Source: Bacillota bacterium (lineage in GTDB: Bacteria > Bacillota > Limnochordia > Darwinibacteriales > DTU012). Taken from it: 64,000 nucleotides of DNA. The notes under the pieces are model-generated. The model was not told where the DNA came from. It saw only the letters and a program-made list of their open reading frames with translations, and did no database searches. The stretch lies in contig JAAYMV010000089.1 of assembly GCA_012521185.1 (NCBI GenBank), positions 1 through 64,000 on the forward strand, written 5' to 3'. A program made the position numbers and the translations under genes. Positions 43,327 through 53,600 of this stretch are shown here, piece after piece; within the stretch, counting starts at the first letter, position 1; each line of letters begins with the position of its first letter.

Positions 43327-44630
43327 TATAAGCTAGTTATTTTATTGTAGATTAGATCTTGATTACCAGTAAAGTTAGGCTGAATTGAAAAAGCAGATAA
43401 TACTTGTTCTAAAACTTGACCTGATTCCTGATTAGCATGGATAAATCCTAAAATATCTCCTGTTTCTACGTAATCTCCAACTTTCTTTTTTAATTCTATA
43501 CCAACTGCTAAGTCAATAGATTGATCCTGTTTTTGTCGTCCAGCTCCTAGCGTCATGGCAGCTTTACCAATTTCTAAAGCATTGATACTATTTATATATC
43601 CTGTTTGCTGACTTACTATTGCTATTTGACGTTTGGCCTTAGGTAAAAGCCCCAAATCTTCAATAACTTTGGCATTGCCTCCTTGATATGCTATCATTTC
43701 GCCGAATTTCACTAAGCCTGCTTTAGCACTCAGTTTTTTCTCTAGTAATTGGCGAGCTTCACTATAATTTCTGCTATGCTTAGCCAAAACTAGCATTTCA
43801 CTAGCGAGCTCCAAACAAAGTTCTGTTAAATCTGCGGCTCCTTCACCAGATAAAGTTAAAATGGCTTCTTGAACTTCTAAAGCATTACCAACCATGCAAC
43901 CTAAAGGCTGATCCATATTAGTAATTACTGCCACTGTCGGTTTATTAGCTTGCTTACCAATAGCAACCATAATTTTTGCTAATTCAGTTGCCTGCTCTAC
44001 ATTTTGCATAAAACCACCGACACCTGCCTTAACATCTAAAACAAAACCATCGGCTCCAGCTGCAAGTTTCTTGCTCATAATGGAAGAAGCAATCAATGGC
44101 AAGCTATCAACTGTAGCTGTAACATCTCTTAAGGCATATAACTTTTTATCTGCTGGAGTTATTTCTGCTGACTGACCAATTATCGCTAACTTGATCTGAT
44201 TAACTTGTTCTATAAATTGAGCTTGACTTAGTTCACAAGTAAAACCTGGTATACTCGATAACTTATCTAATGTTCCGCCAGTATGACCTAAACCTCGACC
44301 TGACATTTTAGCAACCGGAACCCCACAAGCAGCCACTAAAGGAGCCACAATTAAAGTAGTAGTATCTCCAACACCGCCAGTAGAGTGTTTGTCAATTTTT
44401 ATTCCCTTAATACTGCTTAAATCATAGCGCATTCCTGAATTAGCCATAGCCATAGTCAAATATGAAATCTCGTCAGCTTTCATACCTTGAAAATATACAG
44501 CCATGCACCAGGCTGACATTTGGTAATCAGGTATCTTTCCCTGGGTATAATTCTCAATTAAAAAATTAATTTCACTTTCGCAAAGCCCGCGGCCGTTACG
44601 TGTTTTAAGGATCAGATCGTAAACATTCAC
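43326..44630 (-). CDS. pdp: Pyrimidine-nucleoside phosphorylase
   Basis: A 434-aa enzyme of the thymidine/pyrimidine-nucleoside phosphorylase family, splitting uridine, deoxyuridine or thymidine with phosphate. Signature KMSGRGLGHTGGTLDK is present, with DKHSTGGVGD for phosphate. C-terminal barrel-sandwich domain about 345-434. Start is GTG at 44630, eight bases after AAGGAG; the upstream GTG at 44639 overlaps that RBS. It supplies (deoxy)ribose-1-phosphate to DeoB, encoded just upstream. Confidence 0.94.
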   Translation of the reverse strand: MNVYDLILKTRNGRGLCESEINFLIENYTQGKIPDYQMSAWCMAVYFQGMKADEISYLTMAMANSGMRYDLSSIKGIKIDKHSTGGVGDTTTLIVAPLVAACGVPVAKMSGRGLGHTGGTLDKLSSIPGFTCELSQAQFIEQVNQIKLAIIGQSAEITPADKKLYALRDVTATVDSLPLIASSIMSKKLAAGADGFVLDVKAGVGGFMQNVEQATELAKIMVAIGKQANKPTVAVITNMDQPLGCMVGNALEVQEAILTLSGEGAADLTELCLELASEMLVLAKHSRNYSEARQLLEKKLSAKAGLVKFGEMIAYQGGNAKVIEDLGLLPKAKRQIAIVSQQTGYINSINALEIGKAAMTLGAGRQKQDQSIDLAVGIELKKKVGDYVETGDILGFIHANQESGQVLEQVLSAFSIQPNFTGNQDLIYNKITSL

Positions 44631-44635
44631 CAAGC

Positions 44636-45802
44636 TCACTCCTTACATTCATCCAAAAAGTTTGTTCCAGGAAAAATCTCTGGTAGACCAAAAAAGGCTG
44701 CAATTGATTGAGCAACATCAGCAAAAGTATTTCGTACTCCCAAATTTATCCCTTTAATTTGAGAGCCATAAACTAAAAGTGGAACATATTCACGAGAATG
44801 ATCAGTGCTAGGAGTAGTCGGATCACAACCATGGTCAGCAACAATTACTAAAACATCTTCTGACTTTAATTCTGCTAATAAATTAGGCAGCCATCCATCA
44901 AAATCCATTAATCCATGAGCATAACTTTGATAATCATTGCGATGACCCCATAACATATCAAAGTCAACACAATTAGCAAATATCAAACCTTTAGTTTCTT
45001 GTTTTAGTAAGTGGATGGTATTCGTTATCGTTTCTTGATTGTCTTTGGCAGCAACGCTCTGACTAATTCCCCGACCTACAAAAATATCAGAAATCTTTCC
45101 AACAGCAGTAACAGGGATTTGGTATTCGGTTAACTGATCAAGTACCGTATAACCAATAGGCGGTAAACTAAAATCACGGCGATTAGCTGTACGAACGAAA
45201 TTTCCAGGTTGACCAATAAATGGCCTAGCAATCACTCTCGCAACCGCTAACTCATCCTGCAATAATTGGCGAGCAATCAGGCACCACTCATATAGCTGAG
45301 CAACTGGAACAATCTCTTCATGAGCAGCAATTTGAAATACACTATCAGCCGAGGTATAAACTATGGGAAAACCTGTCTCTATGTGTTTAGAGCCTAATTG
45401 AGCTATGATTTCGGTACCAGAGGCAACTACATTTCCTAGAATATCTCTTCCTATTTTTTCAGTAAATGCTTGAATTAGTGAATCGGGAAACCCAGTAGGA
45501 AATGTTGGAAAAGGTCTTTTTAATTGTATACCAGCTAATTCCCAATGTCCTGTGGTAGTATCTTTACCAGGAGAAACTGGTGCCATTTTCCCCCAAGCAG
45601 CTTGAGGCTGACTAGTTGGAGCTACACCTTTAATCGTAATAATGTTGCCTAAACCTAACTGCTGCAAATTTGGTAAATCTAAGCCATTAACTGCTTCAGC
45701 AATATTTCCTAAGGTATTACTGCCCTGATCACCATAAAGATGGGCATCAGGCAATTCACCTACTCCTACACTATCTAAAACTATTAATATAAATCGTTTC
45801 AT
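44636..45802 (-). CDS. deoB: Phosphopentomutase DeoB
   Basis: A 388-aa alkaline-phosphatase superfamily enzyme interconverting (deoxy)ribose 1- and 5-phosphate. Metal and phosphothreonine region DSVGVGELPDA and GKDTTTGHWE, with later DHGCDPTTPSTDHSRE. GAGGAG lies eight bases before the ATG. Between xerD and pdp; the xerD-deoB-nucleoside phosphorylase-dacF-spoIIA order is the same as in Bacillus. Confidence 0.96.
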   Translation of the reverse strand: MKRFILIVLDSVGVGELPDAHLYGDQGSNTLGNIAEAVNGLDLPNLQQLGLGNIITIKGVAPTSQPQAAWGKMAPVSPGKDTTTGHWELAGIQLKRPFPTFPTGFPDSLIQAFTEKIGRDILGNVVASGTEIIAQLGSKHIETGFPIVYTSADSVFQIAAHEEIVPVAQLYEWCLIARQLLQDELAVARVIARPFIGQPGNFVRTANRRDFSLPPIGYTVLDQLTEYQIPVTAVGKISDIFVGRGISQSVAAKDNQETITNTIHLLKQETKGLIFANCVDFDMLWGHRNDYQSYAHGLMDFDGWLPNLLAELKSEDVLVIVADHGCDPTTPSTDHSREYVPLLVYGSQIKGINLGVRNTFADVAQSIAAFFGLPEIFPGTNFLDECKE

Positions 45803-45817
45803 GAGATCAGCTCCTCT

Positions 45818-46711
45818 TTAATCGCTAATCTTAGCTCTAGGATGAGTTTTTTGATAAACATCCCGCAAATGTTGTTTCGTCAAATGAGTGTAAATCTGAG
45901 TGGTTGCTATATCAGCATGTCCTAACATTTCTTGTACAGAACGTAAGTCAGCACCATTAGCTAATAAATGAGTGGCAAAAGAGTGACGCAATACATGCGG
46001 GGTTAAAGTAATTTTTATTCCAACTTGTTTACCATAAGCCTTTAATATCTTCCAAAATCCTTGTCTAGTTAAGCGTTTACCTCTGGCATTAACAAATAGT
46101 GCTCTTTCTTTGGCATCTTTAACTAACTGCGGACGGGCCCTGGTTAAATACTGATCTAGTGCATGAAGGGCTTTCGAACCTATTGGAACAATCCGTTCTT
46201 TATTACCTTTCCCTAGGCAACGGACAAAACCTAAAGCATCGATATCTCCGAGATTTAGATTTATTAGTTCTGACACTCTAAGGCCTGTCCCATATAAAAC
46301 TTCTAACATAGCTCGATCTCGATATCCTGTAGTTTTAGTTAAATCAGGCGCTGTTAATAGCTTATCCACTTCTGCAACTGAAAGCACATCTGGTAAGATT
46401 AAAGCTTGTTTCGGTAATTCTAATAAATTGCAAGGATTATCTAAAATAATTTCTTCTCTAACTAAAAAGTCATAAAAACCTCTTAAAGCTGCTGTTTTTC
46501 TAGCTAGAGTACTAGTAGCATGTTGCTCCTGCTGTTGAAGATAACTCAAATATGTAAAGATCACATTGGTATCAGCCTGCAAATAATCATAATTTCTTTC
46601 ATTCATATAAGAAATAAACTGTTCTAAATCCTGGCGATAGGCTGCTAAGGTGTTATCAGCTAGTCCCCGTTCGATCAACAAATGATTAAGATATTCATGG
46701 ATTCTCTCCAC
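45818..46711 (-). CDS. xerD: Tyrosine recombinase XerD
   Basis: A 297-aa integrase with the complete active set Arg145, Lys168, His239, Arg242, His265, Tyr274 (LRHSFATHLL, then LGHADIATTQIYTH). Resolves chromosome dimers at dif. I use the GTG at 46711 with AAAGGTGG; the frame starts four codons higher at a GTG that overlaps the RBS. Context (spoIIM, deoB) identifies the housekeeping XerD rather than a mobile integrase. Confidence 0.93.
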   Translation of the reverse strand: MERIHEYLNHLLIERGLADNTLAAYRQDLEQFISYMNERNYDYLQADTNVIFTYLSYLQQQEQHATSTLARKTAALRGFYDFLVREEIILDNPCNLLELPKQALILPDVLSVAEVDKLLTAPDLTKTTGYRDRAMLEVLYGTGLRVSELINLNLGDIDALGFVRCLGKGNKERIVPIGSKALHALDQYLTRARPQLVKDAKERALFVNARGKRLTRQGFWKILKAYGKQVGIKITLTPHVLRHSFATHLLANGADLRSVQEMLGHADIATTQIYTHLTKQHLRDVYQKTHPRAKISD

Positions 46712-46729
46712 AGTTAAAACCACCTTTAT

Positions 46730-47374
46730 TTAAGCTAAAAGTCCTTTAGTTAAATTAATAAATATTGGTGTAAGATAAACCTCAACAAAAATACCAATAG
46801 TAAGTAATCCGCCACTTAATAACATAATAAAAGTGCAGGCTATAAATTGATTATAAATATTCTCTGTTGAGACACCAAGTAATGTTCTAAATGACGTTAA
46901 CGCAAAAGAAAAGGAAGCGCCGCCAGCAAGAATAATTGCCGGAACGGCAATTATATTATGGGGCACTATTGATACAATTGCTAGGACAATACCTTTAAAA
47001 AACAGCTCATCAATAACAAAACCTACACTAAATCCAACTACAAAGCCTCGTAGGAAAATGATGATCAAAATTAATGGCGCACCAATAATTGTTAAGCCTA
47101 GCAGCCAAAGCAAGCCACAGCTTTTTACAATATTATCAAGCATTCCATATCTAATTAAAGTTTGCCGGCTCAATGATAGATTTGGCGACATTGAACGGTA
47201 CATACTAATTATGTAACTGGATAAATCCCATTTTTGAGATTCAGACAAGGTTTGGACAGCTAATGCACCAAAAGCAATACCCATTACAAATAGAATTAGA
47301 ATTCCAAGGTAAAGCGATAAACGCCGTTTAATGTAAGCAGATAACAACTGGTAAATTTGATCAAGCAATGTCAT
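46730..47374 (-). CDS. spoIIM: Stage II sporulation protein M (SpoIIM)
   Basis: A 214-aa membrane protein with about five helices of the SpoIIM/DUF95 family: RGFVVGFSVGFVIDEL and VPHNIIAVPAIILAGG. Together with SpoIIP and SpoIID it thins septal wall so that the mother cell engulfs the forespore. AGGGG lies just before the ATG. A sigma-E-like promoter occurs upstream, fitting mother-cell expression. Confidence 0.93.
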   Translation of the reverse strand: MTLLDQIYQLLSAYIKRRLSLYLGILILFVMGIAFGALAVQTLSESQKWDLSSYIISMYRSMSPNLSLSRQTLIRYGMLDNIVKSCGLLWLLGLTIIGAPLILIIIFLRGFVVGFSVGFVIDELFFKGIVLAIVSIVPHNIIAVPAIILAGGASFSFALTSFRTLLGVSTENIYNQFIACTFIMLLSGGLLTIGIFVEVYLTPIFINLTKGLLA

Positions 47375-47398
47375 TCCTCCCCTGCCTGTCTTTAGAAA

Positions 47399-47427
47399 AT
47401 CATATGACAGGTCGAAGAAATATATGC
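47399..47427 (-). promoter_or_regulatory. Sigma-E-like promoter of spoIIM
   Basis: Minus strand GCATA (47427-47423), 16-base spacer, CATATGAT (47406-47399), one mismatch from the sigma-E pattern ATA-N16-CATAYANT. Confidence 0.5.
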
Positions 47428-48045
47428 TTAACCAAACAGCAACCGACTATTGATTGTTTCAACCATAAATCTCTGCTCATCTCCAAATAACTCCCAGCGA
47501 ACAATAGAAAGGGTCGCATTATCCAGCATTATCCGATAACTATAAGTTAAATCTAAGCCAAGAATACTAGCTAAAGCTATTCGCAAAGCACCTCCATGAG
47601 AAACAACTACTACAGTATCTTGATTAGTATGACAGATCTCTTGAATAGCTTCCATTACTCTTTGTTGTACTTGAGCTGCTCCTTCGCCACCTGGCACTTG
47701 AACATGAATGTCTTTTTGCCGTGCTTTATACAGAGAATAGTATTTTTCTTCGATTTCACTCCTGGTTAACCCTTCCCAAACACCAAATGAATATTCTCGC
47801 AATCGTATATCTTTTTGAACCACTAAATTAAACTGTTTAGCAATTGCTTCAGCTGTTGCGTAGGCTCGACTTAAATCGCTAGAATAAACGGCCTTTACTT
47901 GATAATTCTCTTTTAAGAATCTGGCCGTTTTTTCTGCTTGCTGCAGCCCAGTTTCTGATAGTTTAACATCTGTTTGCCCTTGAAATCTCCCTTCCTGATT
48001 CCAAATAGTTTCCCCATGTCGAATCAATATTAAAGTATTCACCAT
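47428..48045 (-). CDS. Histidine phosphatase family protein (phosphoglycerate mutase-like)
   Basis: A 205-aa member with LIRHGETIWNQEGRFQGQ (phosphohistidine His10) and the second His in VVSHGGALRIAL. Could be a phosphoserine or alpha-ribazole phosphatase or a broad phosphatase; the sequence does not decide. ATG 48045 or the next GTG codon could both use AAGGAG. Placed between the DUF3866 gene and spoIIM. Confidence 0.88.
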   Translation of the reverse strand: MVNTLILIRHGETIWNQEGRFQGQTDVKLSETGLQQAEKTARFLKENYQVKAVYSSDLSRAYATAEAIAKQFNLVVQKDIRLREYSFGVWEGLTRSEIEEKYYSLYKARQKDIHVQVPGGEGAAQVQQRVMEAIQEICHTNQDTVVVVSHGGALRIALASILGLDLTYSYRIMLDNATLSIVRWELFGDEQRFMVETINSRLLFG

Positions 48046-48056
48046 ACCACTCCTTG

Positions 48057-49121
48057 TTACTCAGGCACTAACTGTCCTGCTAACATACCAGCAGCAAAGG
48101 CTGCTTGAAAAAAATATGGATCTTCCGCAACTGTCCTACCCATACTGCGAAGTTCAAATGGACTATTCTCTAGCACAGAAATATAGGGTTCTGTGTCAAC
48201 CCAATGAATTTGATGCTGATGTAGCTTTGAAAGCTGATCAGAAATCAGTGGATGAGTTTTTAATGAAAACGGAAGAGCTAAATGACATTTGCACTTAACA
48301 ACGTGTTGTAAAGCAGTTAAACAATGATGACTTATACCTTGATGTCGATTGCGTGGATCTGCAAAACTAACCCTTAATGTACCTATCGGTTGACCTGCTA
48401 AAGAATCAACAGCATTAAGAAAAATACCTTGTTCCAAGGCACTAGTTCCCCATTTGGTGTTAGTTCCAACAACACCTGGTCCCATGAGGATTACAGCTAA
48501 ATCTGCTTGACAAACATGTTTGGCTGCTAATAATGCGCTAAAAACATTAACCGCTTCTAGATCTCCACCAAAAGCATGATTAAAAGTGATCGTCTGTTCA
48601 ATTAACCCGACTTCTTTTAAAACTTCTACCTGTTTGCTTAAGCCTAATGGTAAAGCTGCTCCATCACTCATTAAATATACGATTTTTTTCTCTGATGCTA
48701 ATTCTTTGAAGCCTAAACATACTGGTGCTAACATACTGTGTAAAGTACCAACTACAACAGGGATTCTATTTAGTGAATCAACTTCTTTCATCAGCTGGTG
48801 ATCAGGACTTGCTTCTTCTTCTACACTTAGTACTCGACCTTGATTAGGGGTATACCTTAACTTCATTATATGTCCATCAGTTGCTTCTAGTTCCCGATTC
48901 TTTCCAACCACCGCCATTACAAAATGGGTTCCCCCAGTACCTAAGTCTAGGGCAACAGCTGTAGTATTAACTACTACCTCATCCTTTACTTGACATTTTC
49001 CAGTTAACTGTGGAAAGTTGATAGCTTTCTCTAATCTGCCATTTATTTCTACTAACAGTTCTTGACGCTTTGTAAAATCTGTAACTTTGACAACCTTACC
49101 ACATTTTACCTGACAGTCCAT
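48057..49121 (-). CDS. DUF3866 family protein
   Basis: A 354-aa protein of a conserved but uncharacterised family found in Firmicutes and Actinobacteria near spoIIM/xerD genes. N-terminal small beta domain (about 1-60), then LDLGTGGTHFVMA at about 58-70, GTLHSMLAPVCLGF, VILMGPGVVGTNTKWG and VSFADPRNRHQGISHHCLTAL. The glycine-rich loops suggest a nucleotide- or sugar-binding fold, but no function is known. ATG follows AGGTG. Confidence 0.78.
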   Translation of the reverse strand: MDCQVKCGKVVKVTDFTKRQELLVEINGRLEKAINFPQLTGKCQVKDEVVVNTTAVALDLGTGGTHFVMAVVGKNRELEATDGHIMKLRYTPNQGRVLSVEEEASPDHQLMKEVDSLNRIPVVVGTLHSMLAPVCLGFKELASEKKIVYLMSDGAALPLGLSKQVEVLKEVGLIEQTITFNHAFGGDLEAVNVFSALLAAKHVCQADLAVILMGPGVVGTNTKWGTSALEQGIFLNAVDSLAGQPIGTLRVSFADPRNRHQGISHHCLTALQHVVKCKCHLALPFSLKTHPLISDQLSKLHQHQIHWVDTEPYISVLENSPFELRSMGRTVAEDPYFFQAAFAAGMLAGQLVPE

Positions 49122-49149
49122 TTTTTCACCTACCTAGAAAAATATAGCA

Positions 49150-49175
49150 AAAAAAGCAGGCAACATAACCTGCTC
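49150..49175 (-). terminator. Terminator after pnp
   Basis: AGCAGG/CCTGCT stem with an 8-base loop, then TTTTTTTGC on the minus strand. Confidence 0.75.
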
Positions 49176-49183
49176 ATTCCCAA

Positions 49184-51292
49184 TTATTCTTGTTTGTTAT
49201 TTTCTTTTGGTAAAGCTTCTTTACGTGATAAGTTAATTCTGCCTTGTCGATCAATGTCGGTCACCTTAACTAGGATTTCATCACCAATATTTACCACATC
49301 TTCAACTTTATTTACCCTGTCATGCGATAGTTGAGAAATATGAACTAGACCTTCTTTACCCGGTAATACCTCAACAAAAGCTCCAAATTTCATTACTCGT
49401 TTTACCGTACCTAGGTAGCTTTCACCAACTTCAACTTCTTTAGTGAGACTCTCAATTAATTTTAAGGCCTTTTGACCACCTTCACCATCAACGGAGGCAA
49501 TGTAAACGCGACCGTCATCTTCAATATCAATCGAAACACCAGTTTCGTCAATAATCTTTCTAATGGTTTTTCCACCAGGTCCAATAACATCACGAATCTT
49601 GTCGACTGGAATTTCTAAAGTAATAATTCTTGGTGCATATGGTGAAATATCTTTACGTGGTTGGTCAATTGCTTCTGCCATTTTTTCTAAGATAAACAGT
49701 CTGCCAGCTTTAGCTTGAGCCAATGCTTGACGTAAGATTTCCCGATCAACACCATCAATTTTGATATCCATTTGTAAAGCTGTAATACCATCACGGGTAC
49801 CAGCAACTTTAAAGTCCATATCACCTAAAGCGTCTTCCATACCAAGAATATCAGTTAAAATCGCTATTTTATCACCATTTTTTACTAAACCCATAGCAAT
49901 TCCAGCAACTGGTTTTTTAATAGGCACACCAGCATCCATTAATGCTAAAGTACTTCCACAAACACTAGCTTGTGATGATGAGCCATTAGATTCCAATACT
50001 TCAGATACTAAACGTAGAGTATAAGGAAACTCTGACTCATCAGGAATTACTGGTAATAAAGCTCTTTCTGCTAAAACACCGTGACCGATTTCCCGTCTAC
50101 CAGGACTGCGCATCGGTCTAACTTCTCCTACACTGTAAGCAGGGAAGTTGTAATGATGGATATAGCGTTTGCGATCATCTTCAGTAAGATTGTCCATTAA
50201 TTGTTCATCAGACTTCAAACCTAATGTACAACTTGTTAAGACTTGAGTTTGACCACGAGTAAACAAGCCAGAACCATGAGCTCTTGGTAAAATTCCAACA
50301 CGAGAACTAATCGGACGAATTTCGTCAGGTTTACGTCCATCAATTCGAATATTCTTCTCGATTATCTGCGTTCTAACAATGTTTCTAGTTAACTCATCAA
50401 GTACTGCTCCAATAGTTTTTTCATATTCAGCAAACTTTTCTTCACCAAATTGAGCTAGAAACTCTATATTGGTTTGCTCATAGACTTGATCCAGAAAATC
50501 TTGTCTAGTAAGTTTGTCAGCTACTTGTAATACTTCAGTTAGTTTATCAGTTGCAAATTCTTCAACCCAACTTTTAACTTCTGGATCTGGTAAGAAAACT
50601 TGCACCACTGCTTTTTCTTTACCAATTTTAGCGCGAATTTCTTCCTGGATAGCACAGATTTTTTTAATTTCGTCATGAGCAAACATAATCGCTTCCAAGA
50701 TAATTTCTTCATCTACTTCATTAGCACCGGCTTCAACCATCATTACCGCATTGGCAGTTCCTGCTACTGTTAAATCTAAATCAGATAATTCTTCTTGCTC
50801 TTGAGTCGGATTAATCACAAACTGATTATTGATCCGGCCTACTTTTACAGCTCCAACTGGACCTTGAAAGGGAATGTCAGAAATGTGTAAAGCTAAACTA
50901 GCACCAATCATTCCACATATCACAGGTGAATTACTTTTTTCTACAGATAAAACTGTAGCAACAATTTGAACATCTTGGCGAAATCCATCAGGGAATAATG
51001 GTCTTAAAGGACGGTCAATTAAACGACCAGCTAAAATTGCTTGTTCACTTGGTCGTCCTTCTCTTCTGCCCCATCCACCTGGGATCTTACCAATTGAATA
51101 CATTCTTTCTTCATAGTCTACTAATAATGGGAAAAAATCAATATCAGGACGAGGAGTCTTCGACATCGTGGCGGTAACTAAAACAACTGTTTCGCCATAC
51201 CTTACTAAAACGGAGCCGTTAGCTTGTTTAGCAACTTCACCGATTTCAAAAGTAAGAGGTCGATTTCCTAGTTCCATGGTAAAACTTTCCAT
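49184..51292 (-). CDS. pnp: Polyribonucleotide nucleotidyltransferase
   Basis: A 702-aa PNPase, a 3'-5' phosphorolytic exoribonuclease. Two RNase PH-like domains (about 1-230 and 310-545), a KH domain with [12 protein letters not shown] (GxxG loop, about 555-615), and an S1 domain (about 620-690, [30 protein letters not shown]). AGGAGG precedes the ATG. It follows rpsO after a terminator, the normal order in bacteria. Confidence 0.98.
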   Translation of the reverse strand: MESFTMELGNRPLTFEIGEVAKQANGSVLVRYGETVVLVTATMSKTPRPDIDFFPLLVDYEERMYSIGKIPGGWGRREGRPSEQAILAGRLIDRPLRPLFPDGFRQDVQIVATVLSVEKSNSPVICGMIGASLALHISDIPFQGPVGAVKVGRINNQFVINPTQEQEELSDLDLTVAGTANAVMMVEAGANEVDEEIILEAIMFAHDEIKKICAIQEEIRAKIGKEKAVVQVFLPDPEVKSWVEEFATDKLTEVLQVADKLTRQDFLDQVYEQTNIEFLAQFGEEKFAEYEKTIGAVLDELTRNIVRTQIIEKNIRIDGRKPDEIRPISSRVGILPRAHGSGLFTRGQTQVLTSCTLGLKSDEQLMDNLTEDDRKRYIHHYNFPAYSVGEVRPMRSPGRREIGHGVLAERALLPVIPDESEFPYTLRLVSEVLESNGSSSQASVCGSTLALMDAGVPIKKPVAGIAMGLVKNGDKIAILTDILGMEDALGDMDFKVAGTRDGITALQMDIKIDGVDREILRQALAQAKAGRLFILEKMAEAIDQPRKDISPYAPRIITLEIPVDKIRDVIGPGGKTIRKIIDETGVSIDIEDDGRVYIASVDGEGGQKALKLIESLTKEVEVGESYLGTVKRVMKFGAFVEVLPGKEGLVHISQLSHDRVNKVEDVVNIGDEILVKVTDIDRQGRINLSRKEALPKENNKQE

Positions 51293-51340
51293 TATAACAT
51301 ACCTCCTTTTAAGTATAGTATCTCCAATTTCTTTAAAAAA

Positions 51341-51361
51341 GAGCGGGAGAGATTCCCGCTC
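51341..51361 (-). terminator. Terminator between rpsO and pnp
   Basis: 8-bp GC-rich stem GAGCGGGA/TCCCGCTC with a 5-base loop, then TTTTTT on the minus strand. Confidence 0.85.
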
Positions 51362-51364
51362 AAT

Positions 51365-51631
51365 TTATCGACGCAAGCCGAGTTGTTCAATAAGAGTTCG
51401 GTAGCGTTCAATATCCTTTTTCATCAAATAGTTCAGTAAACCTCTGCGTTGACCAATCATTTTATAAAGGCCACGGCGTGAGTGGTGATCGTTTTTGTGT
51501 TCTTTTAAGTGTTCAGTTAACTCAGCAATACGCTTAGTTAAAATTGCCACCTGAACTTCAGGAGAACCTGTGTCACCTTCATGCCTTTGAAAAGCATTAA
51601 TTATATCTTGTTTGCTTTCTTTGGAAATCAT
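51365..51631 (-). CDS. rpsO: 30S ribosomal protein S15
   Basis: An 88-aa S15 with the conserved [25 protein letters not shown] and [10 protein letters not shown] segments. It binds 16S rRNA early in 30S assembly and represses its own mRNA in several bacteria. I use ATG 51631 with GGAGGTG; the upstream in-frame codons belong to the leader. A hairpin leader lies in front. Confidence 0.98.
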   Translation of the reverse strand: MISKESKQDIINAFQRHEGDTGSPEVQVAILTKRIAELTEHLKEHKNDHHSRRGLYKMIGQRRGLLNYLMKKDIERYRTLIEQLGLRR

Positions 51632-51655
51632 GACTTCACCTCCATATTTTAGGTT

Positions 51656-51715
51656 AATAACACCACTTACCAAGAAAATCGCCGGAGATACGAATTTTCC
51701 TAGAAAAGGGTTATT
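51656..51715 (-). promoter_or_regulatory. Structured leader of rpsO
   Basis: Minus-strand RNA can form AATAAC/GTTATT (51715-51710 with 51661-51656) enclosing AGGAAAAT/ATTTTCTT (51701 and 51672 ends). Fits a cis element for S15 autoregulation; not matched to a known S15 leader class. Confidence 0.45.
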
Positions 51716-51722
51716 CCATTGT

Positions 51723-52643
51723 TTATTTTAGCATAATTCTATTTGCTTGTAAATGGTAATTAGGCAATTTACTAAGCACATAAGCCTTATCGTCATGCAA
51801 TTGTGCCTTTAATTGCTCTATCTCAGGAAAACGAATAATCTCTCTGATTTTCTCTAAGAACTGTAATTCAACAGTCTTACCGTATAAATCACCTTCAAAT
51901 CCAATTAAATAAGATTCAATAGTAGTTTCCTTACCATTGACAGTCGGATTATTGCTCACAGAAGTCATCGCTGGATAACTTGTCCCATCTGGTAAATAGC
52001 ACCAAGTAAAATAGACACCTGTTTTTGGGATTAACAAGCCAGGATTTACCTGTAGATTGGCAGTAGGAAAACCTAATTCTCGCCCAATTTGTTTTCCTGC
52101 TGTAATCATGCCAAAATAAGAATGGTATCTTCCTAGAAGTGTTGCTGCTAATTCTACATTACCAGCCTCTAAAGCATTTCTTATTCTGGTACTGCTAACT
52201 GGAATACCGTCCCATTCGTCAGCAGCAATCACACTTACTTCAAAACCATACTGCTTACCAAATTTTTGCAACAAATGATAGTCACCTTGAGCCTGAGCAC
52301 CAAACCGATAATCAAAACCACACACTAAATGCTTGGCCTTTAAATGATTAATAAGAACTTGAATAATGAAATCCTCGGCAGATAGTGCAGCAAACTCCTT
52401 AGTAAAGCTTACCCAAGCAATTTCTTGTATACCAGTTTCCATGATCAATTTTTGCTTCGTTGCAAAATCTACTAACAGTTTAGTCTTGCCGGTAAAATAA
52501 TGCTCTGGCGGAATATCAAAGGTGAATACTGCGGTACTAGCATTCTGCTGATTGACCTGTACTGCATATTTCAATAATGTTTGATGCCCCCGATGAACCC
52601 CATCGAAGGTGCCTAATGCTACAATTCGGCTTGTAGAATTCAA
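51723..52643 (-). CDS. ribF: Bifunctional riboflavin kinase/FAD synthetase RibF
   Basis: A 306-aa enzyme making FMN and FAD. N-terminal FAD synthetase domain with [10 protein letters not shown] (about 12-21) and SSTRIRNAL, and C-terminal kinase domain with [11 protein letters not shown] (about 187-197). The start is uncertain: TTG at 52643 fits the family length but has only a weak upstream RBS. In the truB-ribF-rpsO order common in bacteria. Confidence 0.94.
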   Translation of the reverse strand: MNSTSRIVALGTFDGVHRGHQTLLKYAVQVNQQNASTAVFTFDIPPEHYFTGKTKLLVDFATKQKLIMETGIQEIAWVSFTKEFAALSAEDFIIQVLINHLKAKHLVCGFDYRFGAQAQGDYHLLQKFGKQYGFEVSVIAADEWDGIPVSSTRIRNALEAGNVELAATLLGRYHSYFGMITAGKQIGRELGFPTANLQVNPGLLIPKTGVYFTWCYLPDGTSYPAMTSVSNNPTVNGKETTIESYLIGFEGDLYGKTVELQFLEKIREIIRFPEIEQLKAQLHDDKAYVLSKLPNYHLQANRIMLK

Positions 52644-52670
52644 ATTGATAGTCCAATTAAGCTTCAGCGC

Positions 52671-53600
52671 CTAAACCCCCTTCAAGACTCGGGTAGGCTG
52701 ACAAATTAAGCCATCCTTCCAACGAATTGTGGCTAAGGCTAAAAGCTCACCACTAAGATTCATCAGCAATACCTCATCGCCAACAGTTAAATCTTTAACA
52801 GTACTAATTAAATCATCCATAGTAACATAATTTCCATTACGTATTTTTTGCTCCACATAAGGAGAGGCAGTAACTTTCGGAAATTCAGGTAAAGCCTCTT
52901 CAATTGGAAGGATAAAACTGTAGTCCCTTTGCTGCACTTTTTCCTCTATTTCTTCTAAAGTAAAACCTTGCTGTATTTGAAAATTTCCACTGCGGGTACG
53001 CACTAAAAATGACATATGAGCAACTGTCCCTAGCTCTTTACCCAGATTACTACATAATGTTCGGACATAGGTTCCTTTTGAACAACTAACTTCAAACAAA
53101 ATGCGGCTGCCAAACTGCAAATAAGGTTCTTCCGGCCAAATCTTATTAATGTGCATTTCTTTAATCACTACTTGCCGTGGCTTACGATCTACAGTTATTC
53201 CCTGACGCTCTAATTCATACAATCGTTGACCATCAACCCTTACAGCAGATGCCATAGGTGGAATTTGTTGGATCTTTCCAAGAAATTTGCTAAAAGCATC
53301 AGCTAAATGTTTAGGTGATATTTGAACATCAAAATCGAGATTCTCAGTTTCACCACCGGCATCTTGAGAAGTTGTAGATATGCCTAAGGTCATTTCTGCA
53401 ACATAAGTTTTATCAGCTTCAATTAAATAAGGAACTATTCTCGTAGCTTTACCGACACAGATAGGCAAAACTCCAGCAGCACCTGGATCGAGTGTACCAG
53501 TATGACCTACTTTTTTGACTTTTAGTAATCGCCTAATATAATTTACTACCTGAAATGAACTCATACCAGGAGGTTTAATTACATTGATTATTCCGTCCAT
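52671..53600 (-). CDS. truB: tRNA pseudouridine(55) synthase TruB
   Basis: A 309-aa enzyme with KPPGMSSF, KVGHTGTLDPGAAGVLP (catalytic Asp) and the tRNA-binding C-terminal PUA-like part. It makes pseudouridine 55 in the T-loop. ATG at 53600, six bases after AAGGTG, overlapping the nrnA end by 26 bases. Confidence 0.96.
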   Translation of the reverse strand: MDGIINVIKPPGMSSFQVVNYIRRLLKVKKVGHTGTLDPGAAGVLPICVGKATRIVPYLIEADKTYVAEMTLGISTTSQDAGGETENLDFDVQISPKHLADAFSKFLGKIQQIPPMASAVRVDGQRLYELERQGITVDRKPRQVVIKEMHINKIWPEEPYLQFGSRILFEVSCSKGTYVRTLCSNLGKELGTVAHMSFLVRTRSGNFQIQQGFTLEEIEEKVQQRDYSFILPIEEALPEFPKVTASPYVEQKIRNGNYVTMDDLISTVKDLTVGDEVLLMNLSGELLALATIRWKDGLICQPTRVLKGV

